64,000 bases of DNA from Homarus americanus (lineage: Eukaryota; Arthropoda; Malacostraca; Decapoda; Nephropidae): positions 7,849,065-7,913,064 of the forward strand of contig NW_024725489.1 in the NCBI RefSeq assembly GCF_018991925.1, written 5' to 3'. Shown here piece after piece: positions 1 through 10,979 of the stretch (position 1 is the stretch's first letter; every line of letters begins with the position of its first letter). Below the pieces are notes generated by a model. That model was not told the origin of the DNA. It saw nothing but the letters and a program-made list of their open reading frames with translations, and searched no databases. The position numbers and the translations under genes are program-made.

Positions 1-375
1 TCTAATACATGTATAAGCAAAGAGTCAAGTACACTTCCCTTTAAATTAACTTGCCTAATGTGTCAAAAAAAAGTGAGTAAATACATTTACCATTAGCAGC
101 ATCTCCATCACCACCATCAACACTTTCCATAGGATTTAAAACATCTGATGGACCATCTGTTAAACATTGTTAATATATTACTCATCATAGTTCATCTTCT
201 GTATCAAATAATAATTAGTATGACTTCAGTTAAGGAACACTGATACCTGAGCAGTGATTGTGGACTATACCCAAGGTTGACTAATATTAAAGTGTTTGGG
301 TCCAATACTTATATCCAGAGGTAAAAGGCTAGTCTAAAGTAAACAGAACATGTATGCAAATATTGCAACAACCAT
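1..375. other. Unassigned AT-rich spacer
   Basis: No convincing coding sequence, RNA gene or repeat is visible here. The stretch is AT-rich with short ATG-poor frames and ends where the first Gypsy-1 LTR begins. Confidence 0.6.
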
Positions 376-1156
376 TGTAATAGCCCCTGTCTAGTAGGCA
401 GAAGTATTATATAAATGGGTTAATTACATTTGATTTATATACTCTATCATCCCCTGTAACTTTCCACTGCCTGAGGTAGCATGTTTAGAGCACGTGATAA
501 GGTGTGCCCACTGGAAGCCGGGTCATATTCTGCTGAGTTAAGGCACTAAGTAGCATTCTCCCTGGCCACCTAATGCAGGAAGTAGTTTGATATCCTTGAC
601 TAAAGAAAGACATTATTGAGAGCCATCGTGGATGGTTCCGTATTCCGTCTAGGGAGGACGACGTACATATTTCCGTTCTCCCTCGATGGGTTCCTACTCA
701 TGGGCATTGTTACTCAACTCCTCGCACCGAACAGACGTATTTAGCAGGTCTATTTACATAGCCTCCATCCTTCTCTTAACACTCATAGCTACAGTGATAA
801 TTTACGGTGATCTACACTTGGAACTGTATCCTAGATAGTTCCTGAATAAATGGATAACAGACAATTGGGTAGTTCATAAGCACTCACGAGAGGAAGACGT
901 TGTTGAGAGCCATCGTGAATGGTTCAGTCTTCCCTCGAGGGAGAATGTCGGTTATATCGTATCGTCAGGACGTACTTAGCAGAGCTATTTAACATAGCTT
1001 CCGTCCATCTCATGTTAAATCTCCTGTTAACATCTTATTAGCTACATTGAGATAATTTACAGTGATACGTTTACGGCAATACCCACTATTGGAAATGTAT
1101 CAGAGATACTTCTAAAATAAATAAAAAACAGACAAGCTTCTCGAGTGATTGTTACA
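376..1156 (+). repeat. Gypsy-1 5' LTR with internal duplication
   Basis: The block begins TGTAATAGCCCCTGTC and ends GATTGTTACA, so it has TG...CA ends. Two bases further on, TGGTGACAACCC looks like a primer-binding site (PBS). Positions 376-860 match 2669-3153 closely, which supports an LTR. Positions 604-865 and 890-1133 are two diverged versions of one segment (GAGAGCCATCGTG, then TAGCAG, TAGCTAC and AATAAA boxes), so this LTR carries an internal tandem duplication and is longer than its partner. Each unit keeps an AATAAA-type motif near its end, as expected of an R region. Confidence 0.7.
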
Positions 1157-2400
1157 AGTGGTGACAACCCAGGAAGGATGTTACATATATGACAGTTTCA
1201 CAAGTAACTGTTATATCACACTAACAGTCATCTCACCATATACACAGTTGGTAAAGGTAGAGATATTATGTTCTCCCCATTACTGTGGCATACTGGTACG
1301 AAGAAGAATTGCTATCTACGTCATGGCGGCGGATCTGCAAAGAATTCCCGTTATCAGCATTTAGCATCCTGTGCCCAGTGCTTACAGTGTTGTCACTTAG
1401 CAACGAGTTTCAAGGACCTTTCACCATTGTTTAAGAAGACTGATTTGGCTGTCGTGACTGAAGATTGTACACTCTCCCAGTGCCCCCAGCGAGTCCTATA
1501 TATACAGGGCTTCCGAAGGTTTGGTACACAGAAGGAGCAGCACCTCGTCAGTGTTGGACGTATCCAGCGACTTCAAGACTAGCAGTCAGCAATTTTGGTG
1601 GATAGTGGACTCCCTGGCGTGAAGTGGACTCGCCCATCGCCATCTTGAAGCATCATTTGGTTGCTGCGCAACCAACAGAGCACCAGACAGAGCGACGACG
1701 ACTCAACCACCCCATACCCACCTTGACCTTGGAACAGCTGTGCTGCTGGGAGCGACGGCGGTGTCTGGGAGAGATCCTTAAATAGGTATTTAGGCATACT
1801 TTAAATATATACACACATTTACATATTCACGACATAACTTCACACTGTTAGACTTCGTGTAGGTTATATCATGTATTATAAGTGTCCTACTTACTTACCT
1901 TACTAAATACTGACTTATGATAATTTCCAGTATTTATTTTCCAATTGATACTTTAATTATTTGAACTATAATTTTTATCAATTTCCTGTAAATGGGTGGA
2001 CAAGGTTATTTCTTTGGTTTGTATCTAAATATGTTTTCAAACCTTAAACATAGAAAATGTGGACATTTTCTTTTGATCTCAGGGAGGATAATAATGTTCA
2101 TAATTTCAAACTGCATATTTTAATGATGTCACAGACACATCTTCTCAAAATAAAAATGTGATAGTTCTACAGTAAATTATCACAGACTAAATTTTCAGCC
2201 ATACGGTGTAGAACCTTTCACAACTCAGTACCATTGCTCTCCGCAAAAATTAATGTTTCGTCGGAAGAGTCTCAAGCACCTCAGACTCATTCATCTAGCG
2301 TGATTATCGTAGCAAAAGTTGTACATTGCTTAGAAGGTGCGTTCTTAAACACGAAGTAGGCGAAGATTATTTCTGCTATGTTATTACGGGATTTGCTTAC
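1157..2400 (+). other. Gypsy-1 leader and unrecognised interior
   Basis: The first about 110 bases are the retroelement leader shared with Gypsy-2. A 104-codon open frame (1268-1582) has no motif I recognise and continues the leader, so I do not call it a gene. The rest, to 2400, is AT-rich with no reliable homology. Confidence 0.5.
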
Positions 2401-2570
2401 CCAAGTTAACGATTTCCACTATTGTGTTGATATTGGCAGTAATGTTTGTGTTTTAAGTCAGAATCATCCAATTTTGCCATTGTACATGAGATTCTAACCC
2501 GTAAGGCACTTACTGTCTAGGACCCCAATAGTTGCTGAGCCTATGGTTCCAGAGTCCCCAGCTTAGTGTC
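2401..2570 (+). pseudogene. Gypsy-1 env C-terminal remnant (membrane anchor)
   Basis: At DNA level this aligns with the end of the Gypsy-2 env gene (17829-18001): the hydrophobic membrane-anchor codons, the short cytoplasmic tail and the stop are all traceable. The frame is broken by substitutions and small indels, and the ectodomain is missing. In intact relatives this part anchors an F-like fusion glycoprotein in the membrane. It lies about 100 bases before the 3' LTR, the expected position of env in this family. Confidence 0.6.
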
Positions 2571-2668
2571 TACACATATGTTTGTAACATGGTTAGGAAA
2601 ATGTATAGGATGTTTATCTGCAAGTTTAGTTCAGTCCTCGCGGAGCTTGGAGGGTGTGACCGAGCGAT

Positions 2669-3153
2669 GTAATAGCCCCTGTCTAGTAGGCAGAAGTATT
2701 ATATAAATGGGTATATTACATTTCATATATACTCTATCACCCCCTGTAACTTTTCACTGGCTATGAGGTAGCATGTTCAGAGCACGTGATAAGGAGTGCC
2801 CACAGGAAGCCGCGTCATATTCTGCTGAGTTAAGGCACTAAGTAGCCAGCTCCCTGGCCACCTAATGCGGGCAGTAGTTTGATATCCTTGACTAGAGGAA
2901 GACGTTTAATGAGAGCCATCATGGATAGTTCCGTATTCCGTCTAGGGAGGACGACGTACATATTTCCGTTCTCCCTTGATGGGTTCCTACTCATGAGCAT
3001 TGTTACTCAACTCCTCACACCGAACGGACGTATTTAGCAGGTCTATTTAGATAGCCTCCATCCTTATCTTAACACTCATAGCTACAGTGATAAGTTACGG
3101 TGATCTACACTTGGAACTGTATCCTAGATAGTTCCTGAATAAATGGATAACAG
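2669..3153 (+). repeat. Gypsy-1 3' LTR
   Basis: It starts TGTAATAGCCCCTGTC after GGAGGGTGTGACCGAGCGA, which acts as the polypurine-tract region and is also seen before the LTR at 18103. It matches 376-860 throughout, including AATAAATGGATAACAG near the end. Downstream, GGTTTCGCTACTAAAACCC resembles the R/U5 region of the LTR at 10458, so the true LTR end may lie up to 200 bases further right. Confidence 0.7.
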
Positions 3154-3760
3154 GGTTTCGCTACTAAAACCCTATATAACATAAATGTTCCGGCTTCATT
3201 AACCTAGACAGAATCAGCAGTTAACAGGCCTAGAACACTATTTCCCATGACGAAGAAAACGAGATAAAATACATTCTATATAGCAGTAAAGTTAAGAGAA
3301 AGATAACATATCAACTAACCTGTGATTGAAAGTGCAGTAGGAACAAGACAACCAGCAGTTGAAGTGATTACTACAAACAACATGAGATGTATTTAATTGA
3401 TTTTGTCTGCAGAAAGACTATACAGTGTTGGGGTTTCTCAGCCAAGCTATACATCTAGAATGATGAACCTTCTAGCATCAACTATCTAAGGAAATTAAAT
3501 TGGACATGAGAATGATTGCTGATGCCTTTGTCAATAGGTTGTGCTAGTATATTCACAAGATATATTAAAGAAGGTTACAACATTAATTTTTTTGCATTTT
3601 ATCTCAGTTCTAGATGAAAATATGGTTAAAGATGTAAGATACAGTTAACATCTGAAGGACCTTATTGATTTTTTTTTCATTTTTGCACAATTGTTTTAGG
3701 TATGATACTGAATAATTAATGTGATAAGATAAATGTGTTCCATTAACTTAACCAAATATT
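3154..3760. other. Unassigned sequence after Gypsy-1
   Basis: The first bases may be the end of the 3' LTR. The remainder is AT-rich and holds no recognisable gene or repeat. Confidence 0.5.
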
Positions 3761-4026
3761 ACCTAACCTAACGAAAACTAATCTCGATTTACATAACCAA
3801 ATCTAACCTAACCTAACCTAACCAAACCCAGTTTAGTTCCCATTTCCAAATACAGAATGAAAATAAAATTGTCAGAAGCAAATAGGAAAATGTCACTGCG
3901 AATTTAATTGTGTCCAAAGTATGTGCTGGGTTTGTTTAGTTTTTCACAGGTTAGGTAGGTTAGGTAAGGTTAAGTAGGTTAGGTAGGTTAGAGTTAGGTT
4001 ATATAAGGTTAGGTAAGGTTAGGCCA
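3761..4026. repeat. Degenerate telomere-like CCTAA / TTAGG blocks, converging
   Basis: Positions 3761-3830 hold CCTAACCTAACC-type repeats and 3948-4026 hold GGTTAGGTAGG-type repeats, with about 115 bases between. TTAGG is the ancestral arthropod telomere repeat. These are short, impure and internal, so they are interstitial sequence and not a chromosome end. The two blocks lie on opposite strands. Confidence 0.7.
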
Positions 4027-4270
4027 GGCTTTAATAGGTTCTATGCATTGCCATACCATTTTCTTACTTAATATCATTCAAAAAAGTTCTCCTGAAAATT
4101 TGGTGCAATTCCATAAAGTCATTCTTGTGCTAAGTTTCTCCTGTAACATTACCAGAAGTGTACTTCTGAAAATGAGTCTTGGTTCATGAGTTTTACTCAC
4201 ATCTTATCTGCTTGCTTTTCAAAATATGCTTTAAACTTATGTCACGCTTACTAAATATATCTACTTACCT

Positions 4271-4369
4271 TTTCTTGTTCTTTGAGAAGTAATGAAACCA
4301 CAGGTCCTTATTGTTGTTTTTATTTGTGCCGCACACAACACACAGGTGAAGCCCTTTTCTTCTCTCCAT
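4271..4369 (-). CDS. Candidate first exon of a THAP-domain protein
   Basis: Read leftwards from ATG at 4369 the frame encodes MERRKGLHLCVVCG, then a short polar run and WFHYFSKNKK. The pattern C-x2-C followed by FHxF is that of the THAP zinc-finger start, a C2CH DNA-binding domain found in many animal nuclear proteins and in P-element-type transposases. The frame ends at AAAAG|GTAAGT (donor at about 4270), a near-perfect splice donor, so the rest of the domain would be in a downstream exon to the left, which I could not find. An upstream in-frame ATG lies at 4471. It is flanked by non-repeat AT-rich DNA and is the only candidate host exon in the window. It could also belong to a THAP-bearing DNA transposon. 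Confidence 0.45.
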
Positions 4370-4471
4370 ATTTGTGTCACTGTCATGCCATTCACCAATC
4401 CACCATGCCCAGCGACCAAGAGTCAAAACAAACAGCCGACACAACTTTTCCCGCCATTTAATCAGTGCCAT

Positions 4472-4974
4472 TCAGTGACTAGGCGCGCGCACTATTGGAT
4501 CTATATTAAGTAGCTTTAAGACACTTTTCCTCCTTTATGCCTTCCTTGGGTTCCGCTTACCAGGCAGACACACCTGCCTCGAATCCTCGATATCTCGGTC
4601 TCATAGTCTGATGGGAAACTGGTTCGGAATCAGTGCTCACTGGGGTCGAGTAGCTTCGTGAAGCAGCTTCTTCTCCTGGTGTCAAGTTGGAGCAAGTGAG
4701 GAGGGTACAGAGTCGTCACAAACTCAAATTTGAAGGAATCATATTATATCTTCTCAATGAATGATCACGACATTTGGGGAATTGAAGATCAACTTGATCA
4801 TATATAAAGTAGTTTTTATAATTCCAATCTACCCAATAAATATAGAATTAAATATTTTACCCTAAATTAATGTAAGAAAATAGAGAATGTATTTGGCTAC
4901 AGATTCTTATGTATATTCATTTCCGAGAGAATTTCCGGTGAGTAAACCATTAACAAGTTAACCCCACTAATTAT
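4472..4974. other. Unassigned spacer upstream of the THAP-like exon
   Basis: No gene is visible. If the exon is real, this side holds its promoter, but I see no convincing TATA or initiator beyond generic AT-rich words. Confidence 0.4.
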
Positions 4975-5299
4975 GTAGTTAAGAGCAAAGGCGAACTGTG
5001 ACATCCTAGGATAATTCTGAGGGCTTTATTTTGCATTTTCTCGAGCTTGTCAACGCCTTTCCCGTCACGAATGACCAGGGTTGGTACGTGGTAATCTATG
5101 AGAGATCTTATATAGCCTAGGTACATTGTTTTAACAATTCTAATATTAGCACCATGGTGCGGGCTGTACCCCGCTACACTTCTAAGAGGTCTCAGTCTGT
5201 CAGTACATTGGCGGGTTAGCTGTTGTATGGCAGGTAGGGTACAAGGGACGGAAACACCAAGATATTTAAAAGAAGAAACATAGTCAACAGTGTTGTTAC

Positions 5300-6259
5300 C
5301 TATCTTGAACGTTTGCGGTTACCAGCTTGTTTGTTGAACGCGTTAGTTTTCTCAGTGGAGATAATAAGACCGAGGTTCTCACAGGCTGCGTATACATGGT
5401 TCAGGGTGGTTTGCATTTCACGATGAGTTTTAGTATGTATAAGAATATCATCAGCATAGCTGATTGAGATATTGCTGTGGTTGTCTGGTATTAAATTTAA
5501 TAATGCATTCATAAGAACATTGAACAAAGTGGGGCTAAGTACTCCACCTTGAGGGGTACCAAGTTGCATATCTTTAACTTCACTTTTGTAACCCTGAAAC
5601 AGTGCAGCAGCCCTTCTGTTGGTTAGGTAACCACTTATCTAGTGTAACAGCCTACCTCCTATATCCATTTTGGCTAGTTCGTACAATATCAGTTGCCTAT
5701 TGGCAATATCAAATGCAGCTTTTAGGTCAAGAAATGTGATGTATCTGTGCCTTCCATCACCATGCACAGTTAGGAATGTGGTGATGCAATTAAGTACACC
5801 TTTACCATGGGTGAAGCCATTTATGTTAGGAGACATGTGTTCTCTGATTCTATATAAGAGTCTGCCAAGAACCATCCACTCAAAGGTTTTACACAGGCAG
5901 CTGGTTAGTGATATGGGACAAAAAGCATCAGGCTGTCCTGGTTTCGGTATTGGTACAACAATACTGCTGGTCCATGATGTGGGTAGTTGGCGCTCGGCAT
6001 GACTCATATTGTACAATACCAACAATGGATTGCCTGGCACGCGCCTTAGTAGTCTAACGATGTTGTAGGTGACTCCGTCCTCTCCAGGGGAAGTAGACCT
6101 ATCCCTGGCGAGGGCGGCGTCAAGCTCCCACTCGGTATATGGAACATCACACTCATCGTGCTGTTTGCCGAGCATAAAGCTAATAAGATTACTTCTCTCT
6201 ACAAACTTCGCATCAAGGAGCCCCCGAGTCCTAGCTGGTAACATGTCATAGCTAGACAC
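5300..6259 (-). pseudogene. LINE reverse transcriptase domain, frameshifted
   Basis: Two open pieces (6259-5639 and 5569-5300) together cover the RT fingers and palm. Visible motifs: PGEDGVTYNIVRLL, RPISLTS-type AFCPISLTSC, FLDLKAAFD (catalytic Asp of block A), GTPQGGVLSPTLFN (block B) and ISYADDILIH, the YADD catalytic box. A stop or frameshift near 5570-5640 separates the pieces. Past 5300 the thumb region (FKYLGV-like, then DKLEKMQNKALRIILGC) continues in another frame to about 5000. The catalytic residues survive but the gene is interrupted. Confidence 0.8.
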
Positions 6260-6580
6260 ATGAGCCCACTTTGTTATTAGCTCATTCGACTTTTGCAGAG
6301 GGTTTGGATGGGAGACGTGTCTACTGTTTTTACCTCTGATTATGTTTATGTCTTTCCAGGCTTTGCTGAGGGATGTGTGTTGGTTCAGGCTGTTGACATA
6401 TGTCTCCCATGCATTTGTCTGAGTTCGTTTACACGTTCCCTGACAGCAGCAAGGGAAGCTTGATACAATTGTAACATTTGAGGTGTTCTAATTTGTTTGT
6501 AACCCTTACCCACCCTCCTGACCCTAGCCCTGAGTTTTTTCAGCTCAGGGTCATTATAGCACTACTGTTGCCTGTTCCCA

Positions 6581-7437
6581 TTATGCTGACCAAGTTTTCT
6601 TCTTTTTTTGGAAACTTTGGTAGTTGTCAGGCTTGTAGTTCTTGTACCAGTCATGTATGAAGTCTATGAACTGGCTTTCATGTTCTTGCTTGACTGTGAT
6701 TCTACGTCTGTTGAGTTTACCACCAGTGGGGGTGTCATTGGCTACATGTATACTAACTTGGATTGGGCTGTGGTCAGACATAAGATCAGTGACAACATCA
6801 GAGCTATGAGTTGTGTATGATAGATTAAAGCCAATACATTTGTCTAGACCCCCGCCATAGATGTGTGTTGGTTCATTATAACCTATAATTTGAACATCTT
6901 CATATGCGCTGAGAAGTGAGATAAGTCTCCTACCATTGGTGTTAGTGGTGGAGTCACCTAATTTCTTGTGTCTAGTATTCAGGTCACCCATGAGGACAGT
7001 GGGCTCAGTGTGTAAAAAGTCTGGGAGATCTGTGTACTGAAGCTGATCTGAGGGAGCATAGGCGTTTAGCACGTTGAGTGTGGAGTTGCTCAGGTGGATA
7101 GTGATCCCATGGTACTGAAGGTTGGTAGTCTTTTTGGATACAAGAGGTACATGCGGGAGTGACTTCTTAACATACATCAAACATGTGTGAGTAGAACTAG
7201 GATCATAATACACATAATTGGGCAGACTGGGTGGGGGCTTACCATTAGGTGTGAGACACTCCTGCAGACACACAATATCGATGTCCTCAGTCACAACTTT
7301 GTGGTGTAGGTCAGGGTATCGTTTTCTAAGGGATGAGATGTTCCAACTCATCACCTTCACCGCTCTGTATCTTTGTCTGGTATTAACACTGGCCATTATG
7401 AAATGTATTTGGAAAGAAGCAAAAGGCACTGTATGAT
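6581..7437 (-). pseudogene. LINE endonuclease domain (EEP/APE-like)
   Basis: The plausible start is MASVNTRQRYRAVKVMSWN; a further upstream ATG lies inside the adjacent transposon end and is an artefact. Landmarks are SWNISSLRKR, then DIVCLQECL (metal-binding Glu), YAPSD, GDLNTRHKKLGD (GDxN motif) and MSDHSPI (catalytic SDH motif). These are the signatures of the Mg-dependent endonuclease/exonuclease/phosphatase fold that nicks target DNA for target-primed reverse transcription. The domain is nearly full length (about 230 residues). The frame closes soon after the domain (KKKKTWSA then stop), before the RT, so it cannot make an intact ORF2. Confidence 0.8.
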
Positions 7438-10400
7438 TAGGGTGTGTCATAGGAGGGAAGATCAGCTAAAACTAATGGCCCATCACTTTTTTGGTAGATT
7501 TTAATGTATATAAACAGAAAATAATTTCAGTTTCAATATTTTGCAACCTTTTGCTAGGTAAATTTTAACGTGAAATTTATCGAAAATCTAACGTACAGCT
7601 GCATTAGTGCATTACAATTAAATAGTGAACATTGCTTTCTGACTTCATTCTTTAACAACCCAACTAACAATATTTTTTCTGTTTCAGATTCTGATGCATT
7701 TATAAGTTGATAATATTTGCGATGGCTGCTTGTGTCAGGACGAGGAACCAAAAATCCAGCCATCTCAGTCACTATCTTGGGTCTGGGAGAGAGCTCCTGA
7801 TGTCGGAGTTGCCTACATTGAGAGATGCTTTGAGATACGGTGTTTTAATCAGGCAAATCAGTGAAAAGAACCAAAGAACTTACACAAACAAAGACATTGC
7901 CAGTGATATGACCAAAGCTGTCTTGGCACAGTACACTCTGGCTAACGCTCAGTTCAAGCCTCCAGTCATAACAAGTCAGAAGAAGATTAGTGAGAGACTG
8001 CTAGCCAGTTGGGAAAAGGCAAGAGATATCTCTTTGGGAGAGGAAAACTTGCAGTTATGGACAGCTTTGCCAAGCAACTGGACCAGTTATTTGACATAAT
8101 TACTTGCAAGTGCCCAATTGTTCTCTGTCCTGAGTTTGATGCGATCGTGACTGTAAACTGAGGGCCCACATCTCCTGTATTTGCAAGCGTGAACTGAAGA
8201 TTCCTGTGATCGAACTGGCATTTGTCAAAGCACAGAGAGAAGACTGGAGTATAGGGGCTCTCATGATTTCTAGCCAAGATATTCCGGAGTCCAAGAGACA
8301 GGAGGCTGCCACAGAGAGACAGAAGAGGAGAAGAGTTGCCGAGGAAAAGAGACTTGAGAAGGCCCAGGGTGAGGTAAAAAAGGCCGATGATTGGAGTCAA
8401 GCTGATTCAGAGTTTAATGACTTCCCCATGGCTGATCCGAGTGCTGACCAGGAGAATGGTGACTTTGTCCCTAACCCAGAAAATAATGATCCCAAACCTT
8501 CCAGGCATAACATTCGAAATAGGAAAGATATCCCGAGCATAGCTCTGGCCAGCATGCGACACCACACTGGTCTCAGAGAAACTGCAGAGATAGCAACAGC
8601 TGCCTGGATTGACGGTGGTTTGATAACACCTGATGATGTTCACCTGGTGATAGATCATAACAAAGTAAGGAGAGCTCAGGAGAAACTTGTCAGTAACCTA
8701 GAAGAGGAGTTTGATAAGGGGATAAGAGAAAATGGAATCAATTGTTTGTTCTTTGATGGGAGAAGGGATGACACTAAAGTGTTCATGAAAGTTGGAGATT
8801 CTGACAAGTTGTTCCCTGCCATGGTGAAGGAGGAACACTACTCCTGCTGCAGTGAACCAGGAGGGAAGTATTTGTGGCATTTCACTCCAGAGAAAGATGA
8901 CATCAGGAAACCAGCTGAGATAGTGGCAGATAACATTGTGAACTGGCTCAGAGAGAGGAACGTAGACCAGACCCTGCAGGCCAATGGAGGGGACAGCACC
9001 AACACGAACACAGGGTGGCAAGGGCGGGTCATACAGTGGATAGAGCGGAAGATTGGGAGGAAGCTGGTCTGGATTGTTTGTGACCTCCACACCAACGAGT
9101 TGCCACTCAGACATCTGATCCAGGAGCTGGATGGCAAGATTTTTTCAAACAACAGATGGTCTGGTCCTCTTGGCAAGATGCTGGACTCTGCCACTGAGTT
9201 AGAAATAAATCCGAGCTTTGAAAAAATCACAGTTGGCCCTCCACTCGTTGATCTTGCACATACTGTCAATGACGACCTGAGTACTGACCAGTACTATGGT
9301 TACATGATTTGCAGTGCCATCAAAACTGGGGTCATGCCTGATAGACTTGCTTACCTGCAGATAGGTCCAGTCTCACATTCTAGGTGGCTCACAACGGCTC
9401 TCAGGTTCTGCAGGATTTGGGTCGCTCATCATAAACTGAAAGGGAACCAGCTTCACAACCTGAGACTTATTGTCCAATTCATCGTGAGTGTCTACTTGCC
9501 AAATTGGTTCAACACCAAGGTCAAGTCATCGTTCTCCGAAGGTCCAGGCATGTTCTCTTCCAGCTTGAGCTCCTGAGGAGTCAGCCAAGGAAGGTTGTTC
9601 AGATTGTGGAGCAGACTGTGAGGAGATCTTCCTGGTATGCTCATCCCGAGGCAGTTCTGCAGACAATGCTCTGCAGTAAGGATGAGGAGGAGAGAAGAGT
9701 GGCAGTCAAAAAAATCTTGGATATGAGACTTATGAGAGGATCTGGGCATGACGAATCAGTTGGTGACGATTCCTTCAGGGTCAGGAAGACTGCTGAAGTC
9801 AATCTAGGTGCCAAGACCCTCACTGATCTCATAGATCTGGATAACATCCAGGCTGGCAGTGAGCCCTCTTACCTGCAGCCTCACCAATGTTGTCAGAGCT
9901 TTCCTGGACAACCCCATGCATGTCCCTGCCTGGCCCTCGCACATCCAGAGTATAGAGCGCCAGTGTACAGCAAGTGAGCTGGCCAGCAGTCACGCAGTAC
10001 AGCCAGGAGAGGAGGGAAGGCTACATCCGAGCTCAGGTGGTCAGCAGGGAGGTGATGAGTAGAAACAGAAGCAAGAAAGACATGTTCTCTATGGTGTGCA
10101 GCAACACCGGTCGAGTAGTAAAAACCGGTTTTTGTATTTGATGATTTTGTTTTCTAAAGGAATATTAAATTTAATAAATGTGTCAAGATCATTCGTTTCA
10201 CTATTCTGGATCACTTTCATCCTAATAAATTAACCTGATACATTTACTTTACTTTAAATAAGCTATTTAGTGGTGTTGGTAAAAGGGTGGGAATACTGAA
10301 TTTTCATAAGATTTCAAGTTAAAATTTACCTAGCAAAAAATAAAAACTTTTCAAATCTGAAGATATCATATGAATCTGCACATAGAACTACATCATTAAT

Positions 10401-10456
10401 ACCATGGGCCGATTTTTCAAACTAAAAAAAAAATCACCCCCGTATGACACACCCTA
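7438..10456 (+). mobile_element. DNA transposon family A, copy 1
   Basis: It is bounded by inverted ends TAGGGTGTGTCATA at 7438 and its complement ending at 10456. A second conserved inner box (TTGCTAGGTAAATTTTAAC) lies about 115 bases inside both ends, so the terminal inverted repeats are about 150 bp but imperfect. A single transposase-like gene lies between. Copy 2 (11592-14622) is the same element in opposite orientation. No matching target duplication is found here: the flanks are TGTATGAT and GTGCTATA. The superfamily is unassigned. The YARNG-like tip fits hAT, while the 9-bp duplication of copy 2 fits Mutator-like elements. Confidence 0.8.
7722..9977 (+). pseudogene. Family A transposase-like gene, copy 1 (frameshifted)
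   Basis: The start MAACVRTRNQK follows TTCTGTTTCAG, a possible splice acceptor at 7687. Three frames are needed: about 7722-8060, 8206-9576 and 9504-9977. Landmarks in order: a Cys-rich patch after residue 115, a Lys/Arg/Glu-rich nuclear-localisation-like stretch (RQKRRRVAEEKRLEKAQ), LFFDGRRDDTKV, EEHYSCCSEPGGKYLW, GGDSTNTNTG, IVCDLHTNELPLRHL, VSHSRWLTTALRF. The set (acidic residues in DGRRD and GDST plus the His/Glu-rich HTNELPLRHL) matches a family repeated in many arthropod and cnidarian genomes. An RNase-H-fold transposase is inferred, not proven. About 750 residues would be full length. Confidence 0.65.
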
Positions 10457-10457
10457 G

Positions 10458-10979
10458 TGCTATAGCCTGCCCACTTTGTATCAGCCACTGTCTCATAGAC
10501 ATTAATATATGTATATTATGTGGGTTAATATATGTATATTATGTAACGAGCATCCACCCCCCCCCTGTAAATATCCGTAGCTGAGAGGGGACGTGATTAG
10601 AGCAGGTGATGGGTAAATTCCACTCGCAAGGCGTGTCCTCATTATATCATAGGTCAGCCATCCTGGGCAGTACCTGGTAGCAGTCTCCACTCAGATCTCA
10701 TACTAGCCAGACGTTCTTTAGAGCTTATCTAAGATAGCTACGTCCGTCTTATTGTAGTACTCACAGCTACAGTGACTATTACAGTGAATATCCTTTGGGG
10801 GCCGTATAGATACTCCCTTTTTTATAATAAAATAAGGATTGAACACCTTGGGTTTCGCTACTAAACCCAATATTCTTTGATCTATATTTAGCTCGCTTGC
10901 CGCTAAGATTATTGTCTCAGTGTATAAGGAGTAAGCACCTAGAAAATAAAGGTAACCCACTTCACCAGTGCCTGTTACA
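10458..10979 (+). repeat. Gypsy-2 5' LTR
   Basis: It starts TGCTATAGCC, ends GCCTGTTACA, and is followed after two bases by TGGTAACGCCCCCAGG, a PBS-like sequence. R/U5 words (GGGTTTCGCTACTAAACCC, CAGTGTATAAGGAGTAAGCACCTAGAA) recur in the LTR at 18103-18360. It begins two bases after the end of DNA transposon A copy 1, an unusual abutment. Confidence 0.7.

Larger units (their letters stand above)
376..3153 (+). mobile_element. Gypsy-1: env-type Gypsy element, internally deleted
   Basis: Two similar LTRs (376-1156 and 2669-3153) bound only about 1.5 kb. The leader after the first LTR (1157-1265) matches the leaders after the LTRs at 10979 and 18360, including the phrases TTACATATATGACAG and TTCACAAGTA. 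The only recognisable protein sequence is the env C-terminal region just before the 3' LTR. Gag and all of pol are absent, so this copy lost about three quarters of its body. It belongs to the same family as Gypsy-2 and probably Gypsy-3 and Gypsy-4. Confidence 0.7.
4975..7437 (-). mobile_element. Non-LTR retrotransposon (LINE, I/jockey/R1 group), minus strand
   Basis: The order on the minus strand is an AP-endonuclease-like domain, then reverse transcriptase palm, then thumb. This is the single-ORF2 plan of I, jockey and R1-type LINEs. The 5' end is cut exactly where DNA transposon A starts (7438). Several frameshifts and stops make it inactive. No RNase H domain is seen before the 3' end. 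The clade cannot be fixed by eye. Confidence 0.8.

Noticed and set aside
1268..1582. 104-codon frame as a gene
   Set aside because: It lies in the Gypsy-1 leader, has no recognisable motif and no match in the related leaders as protein.
3761..4026. Chromosome end
   Set aside because: The repeats are short, impure and flanked by ordinary sequence on both sides.
7438..7450. ATG at 7450 as the LINE start codon
   Set aside because: It falls inside the inverted end of DNA transposon A, so the MTHPNH residues are a chance fusion.
7429..10466. Target-site duplication for family A copy 1
   Set aside because: The flanks TGTATGAT and GTGCTATA do not match. A TA at both tips is compatible but too short to claim.
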